A program made the translations under genes and the position numbers. From CAZEIW01 sp964512305 (GTDB taxonomy: Bacteria; Pseudomonadota; Gammaproteobacteria; Burkholderiales; Burkholderiaceae_F), in NCBI GenBank assembly GCA_964512305.1, contig CAZEIW010000111.1, positions 1-63,532 on the forward strand: a DNA stretch of 63,532 nt, in the 5' to 3' direction. Below are positions 55,807-63,355 of the stretch, in pieces. The stretch's first letter is position 1. Each line of letters starts with the position of its first letter. The notes beneath the pieces were generated by a model, which was not told where the DNA came from, did no database searches, and saw nothing but the letters and a program-made list of their open reading frames with translations.

Positions 55807-56277
55807 ATGAACCAGCTTGCATCACTGCTGCCGCTGTCGAACGTCGTGGTCGACGTGCATGCGTCCGACAAGCCGCACGTCCTGAGCTTCGCAGCGTCCA
55901 CGTTTGCCGCCAACCAGTCGCTCGACGCGCGCAAGGTGCTCGCCAGCCTGACCGCGCGCGAGAGCCTTGGATCCACGGCGCTCGGCCAGGGGGTCGCGAT
56001 CCCGCACGGACGCCTGCGCGGCCTCAAGCACGAGGTGGCGGCGATCTTCCGGCTGGCCCAGCCGGTCGACTTCGACGCGCCTGACGGCCGGCCGGTCGGC
56101 CTGCTGATCGTGCTCCTGGTGCCGGAAGCGGCGACGCAACATCACCTCGAGCTTCTGTCGGAGCTGGCGCAGATGCTGTCCGACCGCCACTTCCGCGACG
56201 ACCTGATGGCCGCCCCGCAGCCGGCGGTCCTTCACGCGCGGGTTACCGCGTGGGAGCCGATCCGGCCGGCCGCCTGA
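55807..56277 (+). CDS. ptsN: PTS IIA-like nitrogen regulatory protein PtsN
   Basis: A 156-residue EIIA-Ntr protein of the nitrogen phosphotransferase system. The phosphorylated histidine is His67 in GVAIPHGRL. Other marks are LTARESLGSTALGQG and LLIVLLVPEAATQHHLELLSELA. The ATG at 55807 is the family start; a GTG five codons upstream is also in frame. It is followed after 40 bases by hprK. The usual role is control of potassium transport and nitrogen or carbon balance through its phosphorylation state. Confidence 0.94.
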   Translation: MNQLASLLPLSNVVVDVHASDKPHVLSFAASTFAANQSLDARKVLASLTARESLGSTALGQGVAIPHGRLRGLKHEVAAIFRLAQPVDFDAPDGRPVGLLIVLLVPEAATQHHLELLSELAQMLSDRHFRDDLMAAPQPAVLHARVTAWEPIRPAA

Positions 56278-56317
56278 GGGCGGACCGCGTCCCGGGCCGG
56301 CACACCACGACCTGGCG

Positions 56318-57244
56318 ATGCAGACGCTTCACTCGCTGTTCGAGGAGAACCGGGAAGCACTGGGCCTGCGCTGGATCTGCGGCGAGAGCCAGGCGCTGCG
56401 CTCGCTGCCCGACACCGTCGCACAGACGGTGCAGGCGGCGGAGCTCGTGGGTCATTTGAACCTGATCCATCCGAAGCGCATACACGTTCTCGGCGCCGCG
56501 GAGGTCGGGTACATCGAGCGCATGAGCATTCCCCGCCAGCTGCACTTCGCGCACGAGCTGGCGGAAGGCGGACTGCTCGGGCTCATCGTCGCCGAGGGCA
56601 AGTCGATGCCCGAGCCCTTGCTGGCGTCGGCGGACAAGGCCGAGCTGCCGGTGTTCGCGTCACCGCGGCCATCGGCCGAGGTGATCGACGTGCTGCGCAT
56701 CTACCTGGCCAAGGTGCTGGCGCCGCATTGTTCGATGCACGGCGTCTTCATGGACGTGCTGGGGATGGGCGTCCTGATCGCCGGCGAGTCGGGCCTCGGC
56801 AAGAGCGAGCTCGCGCTCGAGCTGATCAGCCGCGGCCACGGCCTCGTGGCGGACGACGTGGTCGATTTCGCGCGCGTCGCTCCCGATCAGATCGAGGGCC
56901 GCTGTCCGCCGCTGCTTGCCAATCTGCTGGAGGTGCGCGGCCTGGGCCTGCTCGACATCAAGGCGATCTTCGGCGAGACTGCCGTGCGCCGCAGGATGAA
57001 GCTGCGGCTGATCGTCGAGCTGATGCGGCGCAGCGCCGCAGACACCATGGAGCGGCTGCCGCTCGCGGGCACGTTGCAGGACGTGCTCGGCCTGCCCGTG
57101 CACAAGGTCGTGATCCCCGTCGCCGCCGGGCGCAACCTCGCGGTGCTGCTCGAGGCCGCGGTGCGCAACACGATCCTGAAGCTGCGCGGCATCGATACGA
57201 TGGAAGACTTCCTGGAGCGGCAGCGGCGCGCGATGGACGCTTGA
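56318..57244 (+). CDS. hprK: HPr kinase/phosphorylase
   Basis: A 308-residue bifunctional enzyme that phosphorylates and dephosphorylates HPr on serine. The N-terminal domain (1-130) is followed by His141 (MHGVFM), Walker A GESGLGKS (156-163) with SELALELISRGHGLVADDVV, and the family signature LEVRGLGLLDIKAIFGE. Its place after ptsN and upstream of rapZ is typical for betaproteobacteria, which lack sugar-transporting PTS and use the system for regulation. The sequence appears complete. Confidence 0.95.
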   Translation: MQTLHSLFEENREALGLRWICGESQALRSLPDTVAQTVQAAELVGHLNLIHPKRIHVLGAAEVGYIERMSIPRQLHFAHELAEGGLLGLIVAEGKSMPEPLLASADKAELPVFASPRPSAEVIDVLRIYLAKVLAPHCSMHGVFMDVLGMGVLIAGESGLGKSELALELISRGHGLVADDVVDFARVAPDQIEGRCPPLLANLLEVRGLGLLDIKAIFGETAVRRRMKLRLIVELMRRSAADTMERLPLAGTLQDVLGLPVHKVVIPVAAGRNLAVLLEAAVRNTILKLRGIDTMEDFLERQRRAMDA

Positions 57245-57257
57245 GGTTCTCCATGAA

Positions 57258-57278
57258 CCGCCGCTCCGAACGCGGCGG
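57258..57278 (+). terminator. Hairpin downstream of hprK
   Basis: Seven-base arms CCGCCGC (57258-57264) and GCGGCGG (57272-57278) with a seven-base loop, 13 bases after the hprK stop. No T-tract follows. It is a plausible stabilising or terminating stem. Confidence 0.4.
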
Positions 57279-57322
57279 AGTCGGACGTCTGGCGCCTGCC
57301 GCCTGCCGCTTCGGTGCCAGCA

Positions 57323-57345
57323 AGAATGACGCCCGCGAATGCCGC
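57323..57345. repeat. Copy 2 of the short dispersed repeat (GAATGACGCCCGYGAATGCCGC)
   Basis: It matches 41049-41070 with one difference in 22 bases. Both copies are in the same orientation and in intergenic DNA about 16 kb apart. Confidence 0.5.
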
Positions 57346-57673
57346 GGGGGGTGCTCGAGGGGGGGCGCAGCCACCCCTCGAAGCCGATCCTCCCGCTTTT
57401 CGGTTCCGACGGGCACATCGCCAAACGGCAGCGTTGTCGCCCGTCGAAGCCGTGGTTCATGGAGAGGTCCGTGTGCCGCCGCCGAAGCGGCAGCGGGCTC
57501 TCCCGCACCTACCGCGCGCGGCAGCGCGCTCAAGCTCGCTCGATGCTCCAATGCGGGCGACGCGGCACCCGCCGCTCCGCCGCGTTGTTCCCCGTTTCCG
57601 GACGCTCGAATGCGCCCGAAGCGGGACGCCCGTTGAACCGATCTTCCCGAATCCCTTTGATGGAGGGTTGCGT

Positions 57674-57901
57674 ATGTCCAAGACACTGTTGATCGCCGCG
57701 CTGATCGCGGCACCGCTGCTGGCACAGGGCGCCGACGAGACGAAGAAGGCGGCGACGCCGCAGCGCGAGAAAATGGCGGCCTGCAGCCGCGATGCGCATG
57801 CCAAAGGATTGAAAGGCGACGAGCGCAGGAAGTTCATGTCGGAGTGCCTGTCCGCCGGGAAATCCGCGAAGACCGCGCCGCGGGCGAAATCGCCGGCCTG
57901 A
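57674..57901 (+). CDS. Small exported PsiF-repeat protein (one repeat)
   Basis: A 75-residue secreted protein. The signal peptide (about 1-19, ending AQGAD) is followed by one PsiF repeat, with Cys in MAACSRDAHAKGLKGDERRKF and a second Cys in MSECLS. A basic tail follows. GGAGGG lies seven bases upstream of the ATG. It is a close paralog of the next gene. PsiF proteins were named for phosphate-starvation induction in E. coli, and their function is unknown. The two repeat cysteines may form a disulfide in the periplasm. Confidence 0.85.
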   Translation: MSKTLLIAALIAAPLLAQGADETKKAATPQREKMAACSRDAHAKGLKGDERRKFMSECLSAGKSAKTAPRAKSPA

Positions 57902-58014
57902 CGCGCGGGTCGGCTCCACCTGCGGCACCGGGGGGGCCGGCCCACGAATCTCCGCGACGGTCCGAGCGGATGCGATGAGGGGGCGCGAATTGGTGATCTA
58001 ATTCCGTTCTCGCA

Positions 58015-58032
58015 GCGCCGGCAAGCCGGCGC
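58015..58032. repeat. Perfect hairpin upstream of the second psiF-type gene
   Basis: GCGCCGGC-AA-GCCGGCGC, eight-base arms with a two-base loop, lies 48 bases before the ATG at 58080. It may terminate the first psiF transcript or shape the leader of the second. Confidence 0.4.
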
Positions 58033-58079
58033 CTGCAGGACCCATCCCTCGAACTTCAACCGTTGCGGAGAACTCACCG

Positions 58080-58385
58080 ATGATGAAAAGGCTCCTGATC
58101 GCGGCGCTGGTCGCGGTGCCGATGTGCGCGTTTGCGGCCGACGAGGCCAAGGGCGACGCCAAGAAGATGACGCCGCAGCAGGAACGCATGGCGTCCTGCA
58201 ACAAGGACGCCGGCGCCAAGGACCTGAAGGGCGACGAGCGCAAGAAGTTCATGTCGGAATGCCTGTCCGCCAAGAAGAAGATGTCGCAGCGGGAAAAAAT
58301 GGGCGTCTGCAACAAGGAGGCCGGCGAAAAGCAGCTCAAGGGCGACGACCGCAAGAAGTTCATGTCCGACTGCCTGAAGGGCTGA
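58080..58385 (+). CDS. Small exported PsiF-repeat protein (two repeats)
   Basis: A 101-residue secreted protein. The signal peptide (about 1-20, ending CAFAAD) precedes two PsiF repeats of about 35 residues, each with the pattern MxxCNKxAGxKxLKGDxRKKFMSxCL. It differs from the gene at 57674 mainly by the extra repeat, so one probably arose from the other by duplication. GGAGAA lies upstream of the double ATG. The function is unknown. It lies between hprK and rapZ but probably has its own promoter. Confidence 0.88.
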   Translation: MMKRLLIAALVAVPMCAFAADEAKGDAKKMTPQQERMASCNKDAGAKDLKGDERKKFMSECLSAKKKMSQREKMGVCNKEAGEKQLKGDDRKKFMSDCLKG

Positions 58386-58443
58386 CCACAGACCCCGATC
58401 GCCGCCTCGGGGCCCAACGCACGGTCGGCGGTACGGTCGTCAA

Positions 58444-59301
58444 GTGCGCCTCGTCCTGATTTCCGGCATGTCCGGTTCCGGCAAGTCCGTGGCGATCCGG
58501 CTGCTGGAGGACACGGGCTACTACTGCGTGGACAATCTGCCCTCGCAGTTCCTGACCCAGGTCTGCGCGTACCTGTCCGGCACCGGGCATCCGGAAGTCG
58601 CGGTTTCGATCGACGCGCGTTCCGAGGCCTCGCTGTCGGACCTGCCGGCCGTGCTCGGCGACCTGCGCGCTCGCGGCCACGACGTGCGGGTGTTGTTCCT
58701 GACCGCATCGACCGAAGCGCTCGTGCAGCGCTTTTCCGAGACGCGACGCCGCCATCCGCTGTCGCAGCGGCTCGTCCTCGCGCAGGGCGAGCCGACGCTC
58801 GAGGAGTCGATCGAGCAGGAGCGGGAGCTGCTGGCGCCGCTGGACATGCTCGGTCACGTCATCGACACCAGCGGCCTGCAGCCCGGAACGCTGCGCCAGT
58901 GGGTGCGGGGGTTCATCGAGGGGGAGCAATCGAAGCTGACGCTCGCATTCGAGTCGTTCGCCTTCAAGCACGGCGTTCCGGTGGCGGCCGATCTCGTGTT
59001 CGACGTCCGGAATCTGCCCAACCCGCACTACGACACCGTGCTGCGCCCCCTGACGGGACTCGACGCGCCGGTGATCGCGTTCCTGGACGGCGTCGAGGCC
59101 GCCCAGCGCATGATCGACGATATCGCGCAGTTCATCGAAAAATGGCTGCCGAGCTATGTCGAGGACGGCCGCAACTACCTGACGGTCTCGATCGGGTGCA
59201 CGGGCGGCCAGCACCGCTCTCCGTACGTCGTGGAGCGCCTGGCGGCGCGATTCGGCGGGCGCGACAGGGTCCTGGTGCGGCACCGCGTCCTGAAGCGCTG
59301 A
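58444..59301 (+). CDS. rapZ: RNase adapter protein RapZ
   Basis: A 285-residue protein with Walker A GMSGSGKS (8-15) and the C-terminal RNA-binding domain, marked by DVRNLPNPHYDTVLRPLTG, YLTVSIGCTGGQHRSPYVVERLA and HRVLKR. In E. coli it senses glucosamine 6-phosphate and directs RNase E to the sRNA GlmZ. It is usually found in the rpoN-hpf-ptsN cluster, as here. The start is GTG at 58444. The next gene follows after 11 bases. Confidence 0.95.
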   Translation: MRLVLISGMSGSGKSVAIRLLEDTGYYCVDNLPSQFLTQVCAYLSGTGHPEVAVSIDARSEASLSDLPAVLGDLRARGHDVRVLFLTASTEALVQRFSETRRRHPLSQRLVLAQGEPTLEESIEQERELLAPLDMLGHVIDTSGLQPGTLRQWVRGFIEGEQSKLTLAFESFAFKHGVPVAADLVFDVRNLPNPHYDTVLRPLTGLDAPVIAFLDGVEAAQRMIDDIAQFIEKWLPSYVEDGRNYLTVSIGCTGGQHRSPYVVERLAARFGGRDRVLVRHRVLKR

Positions 59302-59312
59302 GCCCGGCACCG

Positions 59313-59948
59313 ATGGATCTTCCCCTCTTTCCCCTCAACGCCGTGCTTTTCCCCGGCGGAATGCTCGGCCTGCGCGTGTTCGAGCCGCGCTACATGGACA
59401 TGGTGCGCGACTGCTTGCGGCACCAGCGCCCGTTCGGCGTGTGCATGATCGCGCGCGGCAACGAGGTCGGCGAACCGGCGCAGCCGGAGGCGGTCGGATG
59501 CGTCGCCACGATCGATGCCTGGGACATGCATCAGCTCGGCGTGCTTCACATCCGGGCCCTGGGCGTGGAGCGCTTCCGCATCCGCCGCTCGCGCGCCGGC
59601 GCCGATCGCCTGCTGCGGGGCGACGTCGAGCCGATAGCGCCCGATCCGGACTCGCCGATCGCACCCGAGCACCAGCCCTGTGCCGACCTGCTCAGGCGCA
59701 TCATCGACGATCACGACGGGCAGCAGAAGAAGCAACCGGCGGGCGGGCCGCAGGACGAACCGGCGATGGACGCGGTGCGCTTCGCGCAGCCGCACCGGAT
59801 GCAATCGAGCGTATGGGTCGGCAACCGCCTGTGTGAAGTCCTGTCGATCCCGCTGCGCGCGAAGCAGAAGCTCATGGAGCTCGAAGACGCCTACATGCGT
59901 CTGGAGATCGTGCAGAACTTCCTGAAGCAGCACTCGGTGATCGGCTAG
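59313..59948 (+). CDS. Lon substrate-binding-domain protein
   Basis: A 211-residue soluble protein consisting of the N-terminal (PUA-like) domain of Lon protease without ATPase or protease parts. Its start LPLFPLNAVLFPGGMLGLRVFEPRYMDMV and the middle IARGNEVGE are typical. A helical C-terminus follows from about residue 125. The family is widespread as single genes with unknown function, and in Burkholderiales it is found between rapZ and mutY. Its stop codon lies inside the stem shared with the mutY end. Confidence 0.9.
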   Translation: MDLPLFPLNAVLFPGGMLGLRVFEPRYMDMVRDCLRHQRPFGVCMIARGNEVGEPAQPEAVGCVATIDAWDMHQLGVLHIRALGVERFRIRRSRAGADRLLRGDVEPIAPDPDSPIAPEHQPCADLLRRIIDDHDGQQKKQPAGGPQDEPAMDAVRFAQPHRMQSSVWVGNRLCEVLSIPLRAKQKLMELEDAYMRLEIVQNFLKQHSVIG

Positions 59949-59996
59949 CAGTCGGCTGCGCCGCAGAAGGAATTCCCGTAGCGGCCGACTGCTAGC
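59944..59996. terminator. Bidirectional stem containing both stop codons of two convergent genes
   Basis: Left arm GCTAGCAGTCGGC (59944-59956) and right arm GCCGACTGCTAGC (59984-59996) are perfectly complementary over 13 bases, with a G-T and two more pairs inside, around a 21-base loop. The stop TAG of the Lon-domain gene (59946-59948) and that of mutY (complement of 59992-59994) occupy mirror positions in the two arms. It is likely a bidirectional terminator or 3'-end stabiliser. Confidence 0.7.
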
Positions 59997-61113
59997 GCAG
60001 CTCGCGGTCCCTGACTTCCTTCAGCAGCCCGAGGATCGGCGCGGGCAATGCGGCGCCTTCGATCCGGTCCAGCGGAAGCCAGCGCTCCGCCGCGTCCGAC
60101 GCATGCAGCGCGGGCGGGTCGGCCAGCAGGAGGTGGGGCGTGAATTCGAGCGTGAAATGCGTGAACCCGTGTCGTCGCGGCGCGAGCGCGCGCGGCCGCG
60201 CGGCGCCCAGGCGGCGCGCCTGGGCCCGCAGCAGCGCCGCGGTATCGAACTCGGGCAGGCTCAACAGCCCGCCCCAGATGCCGGCGGCGGCGCGCTGCTC
60301 GACCAGCACCGCGCGTCCCTGCAGCGCGACGAGCAGATGCGCGCGCCGCACCGGAACCCGCCGCGCCGGCCGCCGCGCCGGCAGCTCTTCGACGCGGCCG
60401 TCGCGGCGGGCGACGCACTCCGCGGCGACCGGGCAGGCGTCGCAGCGCGGCGCCGTGCGCGTGCACACGGTGGCGCCCAGATCCATGATCGCCTGCGTAT
60501 AGGCGGCCACCGATCCGGCCGCTGGCAGCAGCGCTTCGGCGAGGCGCCACAATTCGCGCTCGACTTCCGGCACGGCCGGCGTGCCCTCGATGCCGAACCG
60601 GCGCGCGAGCACGCGCCTGACATTGCCGTCGAGGATCGCTGCGCGCTCGTCGAAGCAGAACGCCGCGATCGCCCCCGCGGTCGAGCGCCCGATTCCGGGC
60701 AGCTGTTGCAGGTCCTGCGCACGGTCCGGAAAGCGGCCGCCGCGGTCCGCGGCGACAATGCGCGCACAGGCATGCAGCTGGCGCGCCCGCGAGTAGTAGC
60801 CAAGGCCGGCCCAGAGCTCGAGCACCTGTTCGAGCGGCGCGGCCGCGAGCGCCGCGACGTCGGGAAATCGCAGCAGGAAGCGCGCGTAGTACCGCAGCAC
60901 CGTCGCGACCTGGGTCTGCTGCAACATCACCTCGCTGACCCAGACCCGGTAGGGGTCGCGATCGGCCTGCCAGGGGAGGTCGCGCCGGCCGTGTTCGCGC
61001 TGCCAGGCGACCAGCCGCTGCGCGAACCTGGCCTGCGGCCCGCGCGCGGCCGCGCCGCCCCGGCCCGCGCCGGTCGCCGGGCGTGCAGGCGGGTTCGCGG
61101 CGCCGCGCCTCAG
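59992..61113 (-). CDS. mutY: A/G-specific adenine DNA glycosylase MutY, start codon non-standard
   Basis: About 373 residues. The enzyme removes adenine mispaired with 8-oxoguanine. The catalytic Glu (about 61) lies in VSEVMLQQTQVATV, the helix-hairpin-helix is LPGIGRSTAGAI, the catalytic Asp is in ILDGNVRRVL and the iron-sulfur cluster has C-x6-C-x2-C-x5-C (CTRTAPRCDACPVAAEC). A C-terminal NUDIX-like domain follows. No ATG, GTG or TTG exists in frame between the dynamin stop and the conserved domain. A CTG at 61113 overlaps that stop as CTGA, and from there the N-terminal extension has a length common in the family. Confidence 0.88.
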   Translation of the reverse strand: MRRGAANPPARPATGAGRGGAAARGPQARFAQRLVAWQREHGRRDLPWQADRDPYRVWVSEVMLQQTQVATVLRYYARFLLRFPDVAALAAAPLEQVLELWAGLGYYSRARQLHACARIVAADRGGRFPDRAQDLQQLPGIGRSTAGAIAAFCFDERAAILDGNVRRVLARRFGIEGTPAVPEVERELWRLAEALLPAAGSVAAYTQAIMDLGATVCTRTAPRCDACPVAAECVARRDGRVEELPARRPARRVPVRRAHLLVALQGRAVLVEQRAAAGIWGGLLSLPEFDTAALLRAQARRLGAARPRALAPRRHGFTHFTLEFTPHLLLADPPALHASDAAERWLPLDRIEGAALPAPILGLLKEVRDRELR

Positions 61114-63104
61114 ATCTCGATCCGCAGGTAGGCCGCCAGGTCGGCGTCGGTCACCGCACCGCGCCGCGCCGCGGCGGCCGCGCGCGCCGCCTCGGGCGGC
61201 GCATGGACGCGTTCCATCAGCCGTTTCAGCTCGTCGAGCCTCGACTGCACGTCCTGCAGCGCGTCTTCGAGCTGGCCGATGCGCTCGTCCAGCGATTCCT
61301 GGGCGTCGCGGATCCGCGCCACCGATTCGGCGCGCTTCTTCAGCTGCTGGCGCTGCTCGCGTACCTGCATCTCGAGCGGCGGGAGCAGCGACCTGACCCA
61401 CGCCTCGGCGTCGCGCTCGGCGGCGGCGAACGTCGTGCGCGACTTCGACACCACGGTGTCGAAGAAGCGCTCGATCAGCGCCCATTTGTCGCGCGTCATC
61501 ACCGCCAGCGCGCCGAAGTGGGTCCGGTACGCCGCTTCTATGCGCTCGAGCTCGGCCAGGTAGGTATCGAGGGAGAAGGGCATCGGCGGCTGCATGCTCC
61601 AGCCGACCTCCTCGGCGAAGCGCCGCTGCACGCCGAGCACCATGCGCTCGATTTCGGCCAGCGCGGCGTTCGACTGGCGCAGCAGGTCGCGCAGCTGCGT
61701 GAAGTACTCACGCACGACCCCGATGAACTGCGGCGTCAGCCGCACCCTGCGCATGCGGTCGCGCGCCATCAGCACGCAATTGCGCAGCGCTTCGAGCCGC
61801 AGGCCGGCGTACGCCTGCTCGGCCAGGCGCGCCAGCACGGCGCGCGCGGCCACGATCTTGCGCACGTTGGCCTCGAAGTCGTACTGCTCGCTCTGCGCCC
61901 TCAGCAGCATGCGCTCGATCGCGCTCTGGTTCTTGCCCTGCAGCGCGCGCAGCTCGTACAGCTGCTCGACCAGGCTGCGTTCGCGCGCGCCCAGCGCCTG
62001 CCTGACCTCCGACGCCACGCGGTCGGTCACCGTGAGCGTCTGCTGGCGGACGATGTCGTGCTTCGCCGGCACCAGCAGGTCGACCAGCGCGGCCTCGAGC
62101 GCCGGCAGCCGGCTCTGGTCCAGCAGCTGGGCGTCGCCGGTGACCTTCGCGACCAGGCCCTTCTGCGCCGAAACCGGGAACACGCGGTCGGGCGGAAGCC
62201 TCAGCGTCTCGCTCACGCTCGAGACCTGGCGCCGCACCTCGGCCTCGATCTCCGCGCGCGTCCTCAGGACGTCCCACAGGCCGTCGATCTTGTTGAGGAC
62301 CGCGATGTGGTTGTTGCTGACCGCGCCGTCCCCGACGATGTGGCGCCAGACGTCGAGGTCGCTGCGCGTCACGCCGGTGTCGGCCGCCAGCACGAACAAC
62401 ACCGCGTGCGCGTTCGGCACCAGCGACAGCGTCAGCTCGGGCTCGGTGCCGATCGCGTTCAGGCCGGGGGTATCGAGGATGACCAGCCCCTGTCTGAGCA
62501 GGGGATGCGGGAAGTTGATGACCGCGTGCCGCCAGCGCGAGATCTCGACCATGCCGCTGGCGTCGATCGCATGCGCCTGGTCGGGATCGTCCGGATCGAG
62601 CAGGCCATACATGCGCGCTTCCTCGGACGACACGCGCACCGTGTCGGCGACCAGCCGGAAGGCCTTGAGCATGCCCTCGGGCGAATCGGTGTCGACCGCG
62701 AACACGCGCCACTCGGCGGCCGCCTTCTTGAAGTCCGACGTCGTGCCGATCCGGGCCCGGGTCTCGATCGGCAGCGCGCGGATGCAAGGCGGCAGCGACT
62801 CGTCGTACATCAGCTCGGTCGGGCACATCGTCGTGCGCCCGGCCGCGGACGGCAGGATGCGGCGGCCGTAGTCGGCGAAGAAGATGGCGTTGATCAGCTC
62901 GGACTTGCCGCGCGAGAACTCGGCGACGAACGCGATCACCAGCTTGTCGCCGGTCAGGCGGTCGAGCGCGAGGTCGAGCCGGCGCGCCGCGTCGGCCTCG
63001 AGCAGTTGCGACTCCCCCAACCACCGGCGCAACTGTCCGATCGACACGGCGAGCGAATCGCGCCAGGCGCCGTACTGTTGGAAGCTGTTGGCGAGCTGCG
63101 ACAT
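61110..63104 (-). CDS. Dynamin-like GTPase
   Basis: A 664-residue bacterial dynamin-family protein. The GTPase domain (about 50-330) has the P-loop AEFSRGKSEL (61-70), the switch region GRTTMCPTEL, the G3 motif DTPGLNAIG and the G4-type NKID. Long helical stretches with coiled coils follow (about 380-440, 560-640). Such proteins act on membranes in division, envelope repair or phage defence; this one is usually found between mutM and mutY in Burkholderiales. It is probably cotranscribed with mutY through the four-base overlap. Confidence 0.9.
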   Translation of the reverse strand: MSQLANSFQQYGAWRDSLAVSIGQLRRWLGESQLLEADAARRLDLALDRLTGDKLVIAFVAEFSRGKSELINAIFFADYGRRILPSAAGRTTMCPTELMYDESLPPCIRALPIETRARIGTTSDFKKAAAEWRVFAVDTDSPEGMLKAFRLVADTVRVSSEEARMYGLLDPDDPDQAHAIDASGMVEISRWRHAVINFPHPLLRQGLVILDTPGLNAIGTEPELTLSLVPNAHAVLFVLAADTGVTRSDLDVWRHIVGDGAVSNNHIAVLNKIDGLWDVLRTRAEIEAEVRRQVSSVSETLRLPPDRVFPVSAQKGLVAKVTGDAQLLDQSRLPALEAALVDLLVPAKHDIVRQQTLTVTDRVASEVRQALGARERSLVEQLYELRALQGKNQSAIERMLLRAQSEQYDFEANVRKIVAARAVLARLAEQAYAGLRLEALRNCVLMARDRMRRVRLTPQFIGVVREYFTQLRDLLRQSNAALAEIERMVLGVQRRFAEEVGWSMQPPMPFSLDTYLAELERIEAAYRTHFGALAVMTRDKWALIERFFDTVVSKSRTTFAAAERDAEAWVRSLLPPLEMQVREQRQQLKKRAESVARIRDAQESLDERIGQLEDALQDVQSRLDELKRLMERVHAPPEAARAAAAARRGAVTDADLAAYLRIEI

Positions 63105-63175
63105 CGAAGGCCAGCGAAGGCTGGCCGCGCGAACAAGCCGCCGGCCGCCGCGTGCAATCTAACACATCCTCCTTC

Positions 63176-63212
63176 GCCCACTGGGGCGGGCTGGCGGCCC
63201 GCCCCGGTGGGC
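63176..63212. terminator. Long GC-rich hairpin between mutM and the dynamin gene
   Basis: Sixteen-base arms (63176-63191 and 63197-63212) pair fully with one G-T wobble around a five-base loop. It lies 72 bases upstream of the dynamin start. It may terminate mutM transcription or be a dispersed palindromic repeat. Confidence 0.5.
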
Positions 63213-63315
63213 TACGGAGGACGAGTCCTCTGCCACATGGGGAGTCGGGCCAGGCCGACGGGACTATCTCCGGCAAGCCTGCCTGCCCCTCGCTTGCGCG
63301 GTTTAGCAAGGGCCC

Positions 63316-63355
63316 GCCCTGCGAAGCGCGCCCGTCAGGGCGCGCGAAGCAGGGC
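63316..63355. terminator. Interrupted hairpin directly after the mutM stop
   Basis: GCCCTGC-gaa-GCGCGCCC-gtca-GGGCGCGC-gaa-GCAGGGC forms a 15-pair stem with a symmetrical three-base internal loop, ending one base from the mutM stop codon (63356-63358 on the plus strand). It is a likely terminator or 3' stabiliser of mutM. Confidence 0.55.

Larger units (their letters stand above)
57245..57673. other. Non-coding region rich in palindromes between hprK and the first psiF-type gene
   Basis: A 429-base stretch with no convincing gene. It holds a hairpin just after the hprK stop (57258-57278, arms CCGCCGC and GCGGCGG), a second hairpin (57355-57381, arms TCGAGGGG and CCCCTCGA), copy 2 of the dispersed repeat (57323-57345), and a 12-base inverted repeat pair TCTCCATGAACC / GGTTCATGGAGA (57249-57260 and 57452-57463). 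Such a concentration suggests a decayed repeat element or a structured leader. Confidence 0.5.
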
